A stretch of DNA of 64,000 nt from CAZJTL01 sp964548905 (GCA_964548905.1 CAZJTL010000001.1:33676-97675), one strand, 5' to 3'; shown: positions 43,782 through 53,296, numbered from the stretch's first letter. A program made the numbers and translations. Notes: generated by a model not told the origin, from the letters alone.

Positions 43782-44124
43782 GTAGTTTGCGGACAAGGAT
43801 GCTAAACCAGATCTCAATTTGATTGAGCTAAGAGGAATGCTTAGGAGTGTAATGGAAAACAATTCGATTTGCCTCTTGCCTGACTTCTGCAAGAAGTCTA
43901 ATGACTGTTAATGAAAAAGGTCAAATAGTACTAACTGCTTATCCTACCCCCAATACAACTACTCGCCCTGCAAGCGATCGCCCCTATTGCAATAACAGTA
44001 CTTCAAATCAAGTCGATTCTCTTTCAGAGACGCTTCGCGATCGCAATAGTTACTCGTCTTCTACTAATTACCTTGTCAGCACCAAAAACAGCTCAAAGAA
44101 ATAACGATACGATAATTGTTAATA

Positions 44125-44159
44125 GTTCATGGTTCATGGTTCATGGTTCATAGTTCATT
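44125..44159. repeat. Heptad array GTTCATG x5
   Basis: Five tandem units of GTTCATG, the last two with a changed final base (GTTCATA, GTTCATT). Confidence 0.85.
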
Positions 44160-44407
44160 ACTAATTACTAATTGCTAATTGCTTCTCTGCTGATAACTGA
44201 AAGCTGCTCCCTGCTCCCTGTTTTCTGCTGATAGCTGATAAACTAATAGCTGATAAACTAATAGGAATTTTTCATAAATCATTTAGGATTGCTATAGGTA
44301 GCGATTAAAAATACTTTACTTAATCGTAAGACTGTACTTAGCATGGAAACGACTAGCAATGAACCATAAACAATCAGCAATGAACTATGAACCATCAACT
44401 ATGAACT

Positions 44408-45685
44408 ATGAATCAGGAAAAATTACTAGAATTAGCCTTAAAATCGGGTGCTTCTCATGCAGAAGTTTATCAGTCCCGATCGCTGTCTCGACCTGTATTT
44501 TTTGAAGGAAATCGGCTCAAACAATTAGAGAGTTCGCAAGCGGAAGGTTATGCTTTAAGAATCTGGAAAGAAGGTTGTCCTGGTTTAGCTGTCGCCTATG
44601 GCAATGTCGAACCCGAAGCCATCGTCAACAAGGCGATCGCTCTGTCTCAACTCAATCCTCCCGAAACGATCGAATTAGCTGAAGCTCGTACTGCCATTTA
44701 TCCTAGTGTTGGTAAAATTGTAGAACCAGAAAAATTTGTAGAAATGGGTAAACAGGCGATCGCCCAACTTCGTCAAGCTTACCCTGAAGTGATTTGTTCT
44801 GGAGAATTTGAATGCGAGCAAGAAACTACCATTCTCAAAAATTCCTTGGGACTTCATTGCGAACATACCGATACATCTGTCAGTTATTTTTTGGGTTTGG
44901 AATGGGTAAGGGGTGAGGATTTTTTAGGTATTTACGACGGCGAATATAGCAGAGAAAAACTAGATCCCGACAAAGTTGTCAAACAAATGATTCAACGTTT
45001 GGATTGGGCAAAAAATAACGTTGCACCGCCAAAAGGAAAAGTCCCAGTTTTATTTACAGCCAATGCCGCAACTATGCTCTGGGGAACGGTAGAAGCGGCT
45101 TTAAACGGTAAACGCATTCTCGAAAAATCTTCCCCTTGGAGCGATCGCTTGGGAGAAATAGTTATCTCAGAGCGAATTACACTCTCTCAACAACCCGATC
45201 GCGAACCCTACAGTTGTCCTTTCGACGATGAGGGGATGCCAACTCAACCCCTATCTTTAATTACTCAGGGAAAACTAGAGCAATTTTACTGCGATCGTAC
45301 TGTAGGTAGAAAATTAGGAACTGGTACGACTGGTAATGGTTTTCGCCCTAGTTTGGGTAATTATCCTACTCCCGATCTAGTGAATTTAATTGTCGAACCA
45401 GGACAAGGTTCGTTGCTGGAATTAGTCTCACAATTAGATAACGGATTGATTGTCGATCAAATTTTAGGTGGCGGTGCGGATATTTCTGGAGATTTTTCTG
45501 TCAATGTTGACTTAGGCTATCGCGTGCAAAATGGGGAAATTGTCGGTCGTGTCAAAGATACGATGGTTGCAGGTAACGTCTACAATGCACTCAAGCAAGT
45601 TGCAGCGTTAGGTGCAGACGTGCAATGGAATGGTTCTTATTACATTCCTTCTTTGATTGTGGAAGGACTATCAGTAATTGGTTAA
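44408..45685 (+). CDS. TldD/PmbA-family protease-like protein
   Basis: 425 residues. The family layout is visible: an N-terminal LALKSGASHAEVYQSRS start, a middle with KGKVPVLFTANAATMLWG, then a C-terminal glycine-rich half with GTGTTGNGFRPSLGNYPTPDLVNLIVEPG, LIVDQILGGGADISGDFSVNVDLGYRVQNGEIVG and KDTMVAGN. PmbA pairs with TldD in E. coli to process peptide antibiotics and antitoxin CcdA. This protein lacks an obvious HExxxH, as expected for the PmbA-like (non-catalytic) subunit. No TldD partner is within the window. Confidence 0.88.
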   Translation: MNQEKLLELALKSGASHAEVYQSRSLSRPVFFEGNRLKQLESSQAEGYALRIWKEGCPGLAVAYGNVEPEAIVNKAIALSQLNPPETIELAEARTAIYPSVGKIVEPEKFVEMGKQAIAQLRQAYPEVICSGEFECEQETTILKNSLGLHCEHTDTSVSYFLGLEWVRGEDFLGIYDGEYSREKLDPDKVVKQMIQRLDWAKNNVAPPKGKVPVLFTANAATMLWGTVEAALNGKRILEKSSPWSDRLGEIVISERITLSQQPDREPYSCPFDDEGMPTQPLSLITQGKLEQFYCDRTVGRKLGTGTTGNGFRPSLGNYPTPDLVNLIVEPGQGSLLELVSQLDNGLIVDQILGGGADISGDFSVNVDLGYRVQNGEIVGRVKDTMVAGNVYNALKQVAALGADVQWNGSYYIPSLIVEGLSVIG

Positions 45686-45720
45686 GTAGTCGTGCTTACA
45701 TTAATTGGATAGTTGAGATA

Positions 45721-45776
45721 GGGGTTAGGGATTAGGGATTAGGGATTAGGGATTAGGGGTTAGGGGTTAGGGGTTA
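45721..45776. repeat. Heptad array GGGGTTA / GGGATTA x8
   Basis: Eight consecutive 7-base units, GGGGTTA or GGGATTA. The G-runs are spaced such that four-stranded G-quadruplex folding is possible on the plus strand. It ends 47 bases before the deaminase gene. Confidence 0.9.
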
Positions 45777-45823
45777 GGGAAATATGGAATATAAAAATAA
45801 TTAGGCTCAAGGTACTTAATGAT

Positions 45824-46261
45824 ATGGATCGATTTATGCTGGCAGCGATCGAAGAAGCCGAAAAAGGACTTTCTGAGGGTGGAATTCCCATCGGTTCGGT
45901 AATCGTCTATCAAGGTAACATTATTGGACGCGGATATAATCGCCGAGTGCAACAAAAAAGCGTCGTTTTACATGGAGAAATCGATGCTTTAGAAAATGCT
46001 GGTCGTCAACCAGCCTCAATCTATCGTCAATCTACTCTCTACACTACCCTATCCCCATGTCCGATGTGTACGGGGGCGATTTTGCTTTATGGCATCCCTA
46101 AAGTAGTTATTGGTGAAAATCAAACCTTCATGGGTTCTGAAGATTTATTGCGTCAACACCAAGTTGAGGTTGAAGTAAGGCAAGATTCTCGTTGCATTCA
46201 ATTGATGACGGATTTTATCAAGCATCATCCTCAATTATGGAATGAAGATATTGGTGTGTGA
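45824..46261 (+). CDS. Cytosine/nucleoside deaminase (yeast Fcy1-like)
   Basis: 145 residues. Zinc ligands and catalytic acid are present in the standard pattern: LHGEIDA (H50, E52) and SPCPMC (C79, C82). Segments such as LYTTLSPC, LLYGIPKVVIGENQTF and the C-terminal HPQLWNEDIG are typical of the fungal-type cytosine deaminase group rather than TadA or CMP/dCMP deaminase. It would deaminate cytosine to uracil in pyrimidine salvage. No cytosine permease is adjacent. Confidence 0.87.
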   Translation: MDRFMLAAIEEAEKGLSEGGIPIGSVIVYQGNIIGRGYNRRVQQKSVVLHGEIDALENAGRQPASIYRQSTLYTTLSPCPMCTGAILLYGIPKVVIGENQTFMGSEDLLRQHQVEVEVRQDSRCIQLMTDFIKHHPQLWNEDIGV

Positions 46262-46317
46262 ATTAGGGACGATTGCTGATTCCTGTTGTTGGCTGTCCCC
46301 TTTTGCCTTTTGCCTCT

Positions 46318-48576
46318 TTAAACCAATTTACGACGATCGAGACGATGAATCGTAATTACTGACGGTTTGGGTGGATCGTTGGTTTGTTTGCTAGGCCAAT
46401 TAGAACCGATCGGGACTTGACGAGTTTGCATAAACTCCTGTCCATCTAGACTTTTCATTGCATATTGACGTTCTTCGATCGCCAGATTCTTTCTAATCCC
46501 TGCCAATTCACCAGGATGTTGCACCGCGATAAACAAAGTCTGTTGGTCTTGACTAAAAAATGGTCCGGTCATTTCGCATTCCATCGGACCAAAACCAAAC
46601 AGATAAGCATTCCCTGCATTTTCTCCCGTCGTAGGCATAAACCAAATCGAATTATTACCAAACAACCCGCGTAAGTTCGATTGACTGACTGGTTTTCCTT
46701 TTTCCTGGTCAATCCGACTGGGAACAGCTTTATTTTGCTTGTCAGTAGACATATCCGTCACCATCCAGAGATTGCCATTACCGTCAAAAGCGAGATTATC
46801 TGGATTGGCAAAACCCAGTCCTCCCTCTGCTGGTTCTCCTCCTGTACTAAACATTTTCCATGTAAAAGTCATACCTGCGGGGTCGTTATTGTCTTCGACT
46901 AGATGCATAATCCAGCCATATTCAGACTCTTTCCCGTCCTTACCAAAAATACGTAAATCTGGTCCACCATCTTTCTCGTCAGGAGAACCTGAAGTATAGG
47001 TAATATAGAGGGAGCCATCGGTCGCTATTTCTGTATCTTCTGGACGCGCACCACAGGTAGCACCAGCAGCACTAGCGGCTAAATGAGCATCAATTAAAAT
47101 CGCGCCTTGTTTCTCCTTGGGTTTGCCTTGATAGAGATCGCCTAGGGTTTTAAATTTTTGTTTAAATGCAATAAGATCTTGGTCTGTTTTCGCTGCGAAC
47201 ATTCCCCCATCAGGACGTTGAGGAAGATTAATTATTTCACCTGCATGGACGCTTGGAGAGTCAGGGTCGATCGCTGTTTCCGGTTTGAGGGCAATCCATT
47301 TTCCTGTACCATTAGCATTGAATTTAGCTGCATACAGCATTCCATCTTCTAGCAGTTTAGAATTAGCTTTATTTTGAGGGTTTTTCACTATACCCTTACT
47401 AACAAATTTATAAAGATGACCGCTACGGCGATCGCATCCAGAATAAAAAGCAACGGGTTTTCCTGCTTCTGCTCTAATTGCTACAGCTTCGTGACGAAAT
47501 CTACCTAACCAACTGTGCTTAGTACCATAATCTTTAGGGTTAGCAGGGTCTACTTCAACCATCCAACCGTACTTATTACCAGCATAGCCAAGAGGGTTGC
47601 CTTGACCGCCAATTTCTTCAATTTTTCCCTGACTCATTTCCCAAGTGAAGGGAGTTTTGCTAGGAGAGTAAGACGAACCATCAGGATAGATATCTTCTGT
47701 CATTTGATCTTGAAAGTTTTCTTCTGCACTCAATACCGTACCCCAAGGAGTTGTCCCACCTGCACAATTCTGACAAGTACCAATAATGCGATCGCCTAGT
47801 TTATCTTCGTAACCTTGTTTGTTCTTTTTCTGGAAGATTGCCACGGCGGGACCGGTTGCTTTCAGATAATTACCATCTTCTAGCCCAGAAATGCCCATAA
47901 TGCGGCGATCGGCTTGACTAAAAGTACGCTGCCATTGACCATTTTTGTCGCGACGAATAGATATGACACTTATACCTAAGTCAGCTTGAGCAGCTTTCGC
48001 AATTTCCCTAATTTTTGACTTGATGGGGTCTTTTTTAGCTAAAGAAAAGGCATCAATTTCTGGTTTTTCTCCCTTAGCTTTTAATGTCTTGCGTACCTCT
48101 TCAAAAGGTAATTTCTTACCAATTACTTGCTGATAAGTTTCCATCCACGGTTTGGCGCTAATGTATTCATGATTGATAACTAAATATCCCTGATTAGGTT
48201 TGGTTTCGATAAAAGAAATATAGTCATTGTTATAGCCAAAATGGAAATTGCCGACTTTATCTCCCCAGGAAATCAAAACATCATAGGTAAATCCTTCTGG
48301 TAAGACAACATCATCTACAACTTCAAAGCTACTATAGTCCTCGATCGCCTTATTCATCTGAGGAACATCAGTTTCTAGAGGCATTGTTCCTCTAATTGGT
48401 TTAAAGGCGATCGCCTGCTGTGTAGGTTTAGAAGTACTTGCCTGACTTAAAGTAGAAGTGGTTTCTGCTTGGGCTAGACTTGATGAAGGCGAATTTTGCT
48501 GTTTCATTTGGTGTAAGGCGATCGTACTCGCACTAGCACCCAAAAATATCAAAAAATCTCTACGCTTAAGCGCCAT
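46318..48576 (-). CDS. phoX: PhoX-family alkaline phosphatase
   Basis: 752 residues. A twin-arginine signal LKRRDFLIFLGASAS at residues 3-17 predicts folded export with metal cofactors. GTCQNCAGGTTPWGTVLSAEEN and DNLAFDGNGNLWMVTDMS are characteristic of the PhoX beta-propeller (DUF839). PhoX enzymes contain iron and calcium and release phosphate from phosphomonoesters outside the cytoplasm, normally induced by phosphate starvation. I could not place a Pho box with certainty in the upstream region (48577-48660). Confidence 0.92.
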   Translation of the reverse strand: MALKRRDFLIFLGASASTIALHQMKQQNSPSSSLAQAETTSTLSQASTSKPTQQAIAFKPIRGTMPLETDVPQMNKAIEDYSSFEVVDDVVLPEGFTYDVLISWGDKVGNFHFGYNNDYISFIETKPNQGYLVINHEYISAKPWMETYQQVIGKKLPFEEVRKTLKAKGEKPEIDAFSLAKKDPIKSKIREIAKAAQADLGISVISIRRDKNGQWQRTFSQADRRIMGISGLEDGNYLKATGPAVAIFQKKNKQGYEDKLGDRIIGTCQNCAGGTTPWGTVLSAEENFQDQMTEDIYPDGSSYSPSKTPFTWEMSQGKIEEIGGQGNPLGYAGNKYGWMVEVDPANPKDYGTKHSWLGRFRHEAVAIRAEAGKPVAFYSGCDRRSGHLYKFVSKGIVKNPQNKANSKLLEDGMLYAAKFNANGTGKWIALKPETAIDPDSPSVHAGEIINLPQRPDGGMFAAKTDQDLIAFKQKFKTLGDLYQGKPKEKQGAILIDAHLAASAAGATCGARPEDTEIATDGSLYITYTSGSPDEKDGGPDLRIFGKDGKESEYGWIMHLVEDNNDPAGMTFTWKMFSTGGEPAEGGLGFANPDNLAFDGNGNLWMVTDMSTDKQNKAVPSRIDQEKGKPVSQSNLRGLFGNNSIWFMPTTGENAGNAYLFGFGPMECEMTGPFFSQDQQTLFIAVQHPGELAGIRKNLAIEERQYAMKSLDGQEFMQTRQVPIGSNWPSKQTNDPPKPSVITIHRLDRRKLV

Positions 48577-48696
48577 AAAACCTCTCCATTGATTTCAAGA
48601 TCGACATTTAGTAAGCAGACGCTAGAACTAGATCTACAATGGCAAGTTTAAAATTTAGTTATGAATCAGGATTAGGCAGCAGAGCAGGCGGAGGAA

Positions 48697-48738
48697 GTAG
48701 AAAGTAGCAAGTAGAAAGTAGCAAGTAGCAAGTAAAAA
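48697..48738. repeat. Heptad array GTAGAAA / GTAGCAA x6
   Basis: Six head-to-tail 7-base units alternate GTAGAAA and GTAGCAA, the last reading GTAAAAA. Confidence 0.85.
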
Positions 48739-48817
48739 AAACTTTAGGCTTCAAAATTTAAATCTCTATTGCCTATTGCCTATCCTAACCATTTTCTATT
48801 TGATTTTACCCAGATAC

Positions 48818-49486
48818 TTATAAGCAAAGCTTTCTACCTACCATAGCGATCGCTTGAGGTAAAATTTGATGCTCTTGAATTTGAATGCGTTCGTGGAGAG
48901 TTTCTAGACTATCATCTGCTAAAATTGGCACAGCCGCTTGAATGATAATTTCGCCGCTATCGACTTCTAAACTAGCAAAATGTACGGTACAGCCAGTAAT
49001 TTTGACTCCTGCTGCTAGAGCTTGCTCGACAGCGCGGATACCTTTAAAACTAGGTAATAAACTAGGGTGAATATTAATTACGCGATCGGGAAAGGCATCT
49101 AGTAAAAGTTGAGTAATAATCCGCATCCAACCAGCCATAACGATCGCTTCAACCTGATAAGATTGAAAAATTTCAATAATAGCTCGATCTAAAGCTTCAC
49201 GTTGCTTGTAATGCCCGCGATCTAATAAAATTGCGGGAACATTCCATTTTTCGGCTCGCGATCGCACTTTAGCATCAGGATTGTTATAAACTAAAACTTG
49301 AATCTGGGCATTGAGTCTTTTTTCTGCAATAGCTTGAGCGATCGCCTCAAAATTAGTACCATTTCCTGAAGCCATAATTCCTAACTTCAAAGGTTCAGCT
49401 AGTTCTAACTCGGTTTGAGGCAAATTAGGAGAAACTATGCTTTGACTGGCATTATCTCGCTCGTTAACGACAACTCTTTTGTTCAT
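48818..49486 (-). CDS. purN: Phosphoribosylglycinamide formyltransferase
   Basis: 222 residues. LGIMASGNGTNFEAI is the phosphate-binding start. VMAGWMRI, VINIHPSLLPSFKG (Asn-His pair) and GCTVHFASLEVDSG (catalytic Asp) are the PurN active site. It uses 10-formyl-tetrahydrofolate to formylate glycinamide ribonucleotide in purine synthesis. About 35 N-terminal residues before the core are longer than in E. coli PurN but usual in cyanobacteria. It starts only six bases after the FHA gene stop. Confidence 0.95.
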   Translation of the reverse strand: MNKRVVVNERDNASQSIVSPNLPQTELELAEPLKLGIMASGNGTNFEAIAQAIAEKRLNAQIQVLVYNNPDAKVRSRAEKWNVPAILLDRGHYKQREALDRAIIEIFQSYQVEAIVMAGWMRIITQLLLDAFPDRVINIHPSLLPSFKGIRAVEQALAAGVKITGCTVHFASLEVDSGEIIIQAAVPILADDSLETLHERIQIQEHQILPQAIAMVGRKLCL

Positions 49487-49492
49487 TAAAAC

Positions 49493-49975
49493 TTAAAACG
49501 TTTCTGTATTGCTATCTTCACTATCTGAATCATTATCCATCATGGCAGGATCGATCAAAGTAATATCAAAAGGATCGTCAGGGGGAATGGTGGGAAAAAT
49601 ATCATATTGACGATGCTGATAGATAGCAAAAACTTGAGGTCCAAAAACTACTTTATCGCCATCTTCGAGATCGTGAAATAAAACTTTGTGACCGTTAACT
49701 AATAATCCATTGACACTAACTTTTCCTTCAGAATCGCCGTCAACAATACGGTATATTTCTTGACCTTGTTCTTGTAATCGCTTGATTAAAGTAGCATGAT
49801 GACGAGAGACAAATTGAGAATGCAGACAGATATTGCATTGTTGACCTCTACCCAGAGTATAAACGGATTCCTTAAGGATGACTTCTTTTTGTCCCTTGCC
49901 ATCCGTAATAACCAAAACATGCTCTTCGCGGTGTTTTGCAGGTTTTGCAGACATTAGTGAATGTTTCGTTGGCAA
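49493..49975 (-). CDS. FHA-domain protein
   Basis: 160 residues. One forkhead-associated domain covers about residues 25-115: YTLGRGQQCNICL, FVSRHHATL and VNGLLVNGHKV are the glycine-arginine, serine-arginine-histidine and asparagine-glycine elements that bind phosphothreonine. No enzyme domain is fused to it. The acidic tail (MMDNDSDSEDSNTE) may itself be phosphorylated. It probably reads Ser/Thr-kinase signals; the partner is unknown. The gene precedes purN by six bases, so the two are likely co-transcribed. Confidence 0.9.
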   Translation of the reverse strand: MPTKHSLMSAKPAKHREEHVLVITDGKGQKEVILKESVYTLGRGQQCNICLHSQFVSRHHATLIKRLQEQGQEIYRIVDGDSEGKVSVNGLLVNGHKVLFHDLEDGDKVVFGPQVFAIYQHRQYDIFPTIPPDDPFDITLIDPAMMDNDSDSEDSNTETF

Positions 49976-50180
49976 TATTTTTGGATAAGAGTTGAAATTA
50001 ATTGAGTTAAGTTAGACTGAAATAGATAAAAGATAATATGTATATTTACTTAATCATAATGACATTTTCCCATTTTGGCATAAGAGATCTTGCTGATTTT
50101 ACAAAACAGGGATTAGGGATTAAGGATTAGGGAAAAGAAGGCAGGAGGCAGGAGGCAGCAGCTAAGTAGGAAGTAAAAAC

Positions 50181-50208
50181 TTATTACTTATTACTTATTA
50201 CTCATTAC
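50181..50208. repeat. Heptad array TTATTAC x4
   Basis: Four tandem copies, the last TCATTAC. Further heptad-like AGGCAGG units lie just before, near 50136-50160. The 49976-50245 gap shows no gene. Confidence 0.85.
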
Positions 50209-50245
50209 TTCCCCTACACCCCACAGCCTATCTAATCCCTATCCC

Positions 50246-52639
50246 CTAACCCCTATCCTCTTCCAGACGTAACAACAATGAATTTGTCACCACGATTAAA
50301 GAACTTGATGCCATTAGCGCAGCAGCAACAGCAGGGTTTAAAAGTACACCGTAATGAGGAAGTAAAGCACCAGCAGCGATCGGCACTGTCACAAGATTGT
50401 AGCCTAAAGCCCAAAATAGATTTTGCTGAATTTTCCTGAAAGTCGCTTGACTCAGTTGAATTGCCTCAACGACACCAACTAATTTTTTTTGCATCAAGAC
50501 AATATCTGCGGTTTCAATGGCAACATCAGCACCTCCAGAAAGAGAAATTCCCAGATCTGCTTGTGCGAGGGCTGGTGCGTCGTTAATTCCATCGCCTACC
50601 ATCGCGATCATTGGACGATCTTGAGAGGAAGATAGGGCAGATTGTTGCAGAGATTTAATGATTTTTGCTTTCTGATGAGGACTTACTTGGGAGTAAACTC
50701 GATCGATTTCCAACTGTTGAGCGATCGCTGCTGCTACTTCCTGGCGATCGCCTGTCAAGAGAATCACCTCTAACCCCATTTTTTTCAGTTTTGAGACTGT
50801 TTCTTTGGCATCAGGACGTATGGTATCTTGGAGGGCGATTAATCCCGCTAATTCTCCTTCTACGGCTATATAGACTAAGGTTTTTCCTGACGTTGCTAAA
50901 GTCTTGGCGCGATCGTCGATCGCTCGATCGATAACTATTCCAGATTCCTCAATCCACTCCCCATTCCCTAAATACACCTGTTTCCCTTCAACTATCGCAG
51001 ATACACCCAATCCCGATCGAGTGAGAAATTGCTTGGCAGGAAGTAAAGATATCTCCTTTCTGGCTGCTGCTTGTAAAATTGAGTTGGCGAGGGGATGGTT
51101 AGTTCCATTTTCCACTGTTGCAGCTATTTGCAGCAGGCGATCGCTACTAATTTCGATCGAGGGAATACAATCTGTAAGTTGGGGTTGACCTAGAGTTAAA
51201 GTACCAGTTTTATCGAAGACAATTGTCTGAAGCTGATGAACTCTTTCTAAAATATCTCCACCTTTGATCAGAATTCCCTGCTTAGCACCCACACCCGTGC
51301 CTACCAGAATAGCAGTTGGTGTTGCCAAACCAAGGGCGCAGGGACAAGCTATTACTAAAACAGCGATCGCGAGTTTTAAACTCAATAGCAAAGGTGTAGT
51401 CGAAGCAGGCGTTGCCTGACTCATTTGATGACTGAAGTGTTCCATCTGCATCGGCATAGTCATCAATACACTAGCCCAAATTTTAGTACCAATCAGATAC
51501 CAAAATAGAAAGGTTAGAGAGGCGATCGCCATTACTCCATAAGCAAAATATCCCGCAACCGTGTCTACTAGCTTCTGTATGAGGGCTTTTCGAGTTTGTG
51601 CGGCTTCTACTAAGGCAATAATTTGGGACAGAGTTGTTTGAGAGGCAATCCGAGTTACTTTGACAGTAATTGCACCCGACTGATTAATCGTCCCGCTAGC
51701 TACTAAATCCCCCGATCGCTTGGCTACTGGTAAAGATTCTCCCGTTAGCATCGATTCATCTACCGACGTTTCACCACTAAAGATTTCCCCATCGACGGGA
51801 ATTTTTTCTCCTGGTAAAACTCCGATCCATTCTCCTATTCTTACCTGTTCGACGGGAATTTCGATACCTGCTTGTGCGGGGTTGTTTCTGCCAATTAAAC
51901 GAGCTAGAGGCGCTTGTAGTGCCATTAGGGCTTCTATCGCCTCAGAAGCCTTGCCTCTTGCCCTTGCTTCAAGAGTTCTACCCAAAAGAATAAAACCTAA
52001 GAGCATCACTGGTTCGTCGAAAAAACATTCCCAACCCAATTGGGGAAATAACAAAGCGACACAACTAGAAAGATAAGTGCTGACGGTTCCCAAACCTACT
52101 AAAGTATTCATATTGGGCATTCCGTGCCAGATTGCCCGCCAACCGTCGAGAATAATCGATCGCCCAGGTATTAATAGGGATAGAGTAGCCAGTCCCCAAT
52201 GAAACCAGATGTTACTAAGTACTGGGATGGGGATAGTAAATAAATGATTGAGATGTCCAATCGTGGAAAGAACTAGTAAAATTGCGGCTGTTAGTAATCG
52301 CCAAATTTGTTGGCGATTTTCTTGTTGTCTTTTAGCAATTCTCTTGAGATTAGCGGAACAGAAGTTAGTATTAGTTTCAGGACGTAGTTGGGAGGGAAAT
52401 CCTGTTTGAGTAAGTCGATCGGCTAAAATATTTGGCTCGATCGTATCTGCTTCGTATTGAACTGACGCTACTTCCGTGACGAGATTAACACAAGCAGTAA
52501 TTACACCAGCATTTTGATGTAATTGACGTTCCACTGCTTTGACACAACCAGCACATTTCATCCCGCTAACATCGAGAATAGCAGTCTTAACTGGGGATTT
52601 CTTGGTTGTTTCTTCTTTACTAGTAGAGAGTTGTAGCAC
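50246..52639 (-). CDS. Copper-transporting P-type ATPase (CopA/CtaA/PacS type)
   Basis: 797 residues from a GTG at 52639; the frame opens further to a TTG but that overlaps the divergent gene. An N-terminal heavy-metal-binding domain has GMKCAGC. Then TGESLPV (A-domain), the CPC membrane motif ACPCALGLATP, DKTGTLT with the phosphorylated aspartate, NHPLA, and GDGINDAPALAQ. The last helices have YN followed by P and M-x2-SS, the Cu(I) class IB-1 signature. It moves Cu(I) across the cytoplasmic or thylakoid membrane. Which of the two cyanobacterial roles (CtaA import to plastocyanin supply, or PacS thylakoid loading) applies cannot be decided here. Confidence 0.93.
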   Translation of the reverse strand: MLQLSTSKEETTKKSPVKTAILDVSGMKCAGCVKAVERQLHQNAGVITACVNLVTEVASVQYEADTIEPNILADRLTQTGFPSQLRPETNTNFCSANLKRIAKRQQENRQQIWRLLTAAILLVLSTIGHLNHLFTIPIPVLSNIWFHWGLATLSLLIPGRSIILDGWRAIWHGMPNMNTLVGLGTVSTYLSSCVALLFPQLGWECFFDEPVMLLGFILLGRTLEARARGKASEAIEALMALQAPLARLIGRNNPAQAGIEIPVEQVRIGEWIGVLPGEKIPVDGEIFSGETSVDESMLTGESLPVAKRSGDLVASGTINQSGAITVKVTRIASQTTLSQIIALVEAAQTRKALIQKLVDTVAGYFAYGVMAIASLTFLFWYLIGTKIWASVLMTMPMQMEHFSHQMSQATPASTTPLLLSLKLAIAVLVIACPCALGLATPTAILVGTGVGAKQGILIKGGDILERVHQLQTIVFDKTGTLTLGQPQLTDCIPSIEISSDRLLQIAATVENGTNHPLANSILQAAARKEISLLPAKQFLTRSGLGVSAIVEGKQVYLGNGEWIEESGIVIDRAIDDRAKTLATSGKTLVYIAVEGELAGLIALQDTIRPDAKETVSKLKKMGLEVILLTGDRQEVAAAIAQQLEIDRVYSQVSPHQKAKIIKSLQQSALSSSQDRPMIAMVGDGINDAPALAQADLGISLSGGADVAIETADIVLMQKKLVGVVEAIQLSQATFRKIQQNLFWALGYNLVTVPIAAGALLPHYGVLLNPAVAAALMASSSLIVVTNSLLLRLEEDRG

Positions 52640-52703
52640 AAGTAAACAAACCTTTGTCAAAAAACGATCACTATTGACATAGTAATACAGAAAGCCACGA
52701 ACA

Positions 52704-53120
52704 ATGAACAATCAACAAACAACTATGCTTGACAAATATTTACAACTTCTAAATCAGCCTAAAAGTCGTCGTGTGGCGGTGATTCTTGCTTTGTTAGGAA
52801 CTATAACACCTGTAGCAGGAATACATAAATTTTATCTGGGTCAGCCTCTTTGGGGAGTAATCTATTTACTATTGTGGTCTACACCTATGCCTAGGATTGC
52901 TTGCGCGATCGAAGCAGTTTGGTATTTAGTGCAAGATTTTGGGCAGTTTCAAGATCAATTTAATGGCATTGGTGGGAGTGTTGGCAATGGCATCGATCCT
53001 AAATACATTCAAGAAATTGCTGAAGCTTTGCGTCAATTAGATCGCTTACGTGAAGATGGATTGATGAGCGAGTATGAATTTGAGGAAAAACGCCGTCAAC
53101 TGCTCGATCGTATTGCCTAA
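52704..53120 (+). CDS. TM2-domain protein with C-terminal SHOCT-like helix
   Basis: 138 residues. Residues 24-77 form a TM2 pair of membrane helices with AGIHKFYLGQPLWGVIYLL between them. The C-terminal part (about 100-138) has LDRLREDGLMSEYEFEEKRRQLLDRI, a SHOCT motif found in oligomerising or phage-shock-like proteins. The function is unknown. Its start is about 65 bases from the divergent copper ATPase start. Confidence 0.85.
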   Translation: MNNQQTTMLDKYLQLLNQPKSRRVAVILALLGTITPVAGIHKFYLGQPLWGVIYLLLWSTPMPRIACAIEAVWYLVQDFGQFQDQFNGIGGSVGNGIDPKYIQEIAEALRQLDRLREDGLMSEYEFEEKRRQLLDRIA

Positions 53121-53161
53121 AAAGGGAACAGGAAGCAGGGGAGAATTAAAATAAAAATATG

Positions 53162-53191
53162 TTGACAAATTCTAGAGTTATTGTCTAAGAT
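53162..53191 (+). promoter_or_regulatory. Promoter of tRNA-Asp
   Basis: Perfect -35 TTGACA (53162-53167) and near-consensus -10 TAAGAT (53186-53191), 18 bases apart. Transcription would start about 25 bases before the tRNA. Confidence 0.75.
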
Positions 53192-53222
53192 AGAATTCGC
53201 TTCGGAAGTGAAGCTTTCAATT

Positions 53223-53296
53223 GGGTCTGTAGTTCAATTGGTTAGAGCACCGCCCTGTCACGGCGGAAGTTGCGGGTTCGAGCCCCGTCAGACCCG
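53223..53296 (+). tRNA. tRNA-Asp (GUC)
   Basis: 74-nt cloverleaf. Acceptor stem GGGTCTG pairs with CAGACCC, and the discriminator base is G. The anticodon arm is CCGCC-CTGTCAC-GGCGG, with anticodon GTC. The T arm is GCGGG-TTCGAGC-CCCGT with one G-T pair. The 3' CCA is not encoded. Confidence 0.97.

Larger units (their letters stand above)
43298..44407. other. Gene-poor interval of repeats and mobile-element remnants
   Basis: About 1.1 kb without a convincing intact gene. In order it holds a compound hairpin (43368-43405), the 3' fragment of an IS630-family transposase, a 140-bp element with inverted ends, a further end-like sequence near 43882-43900, a short open frame (43901-44104) of doubtful value, and heptad repeats. 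Confidence 0.8.

Noticed and set aside
43901..44104. Small open frame of 67 codons
   Set aside because: Low-complexity composition (Ser, Thr, Asn), begins beside an element end, contains HIP1 sequences and shows no similarity I can recognise.
45721..45776. Telomere-like repeats as sign of a linear replicon end
   Set aside because: The same unit occurs at several internal sites between ordinary genes and is flanked on both sides by chromosomal sequence.
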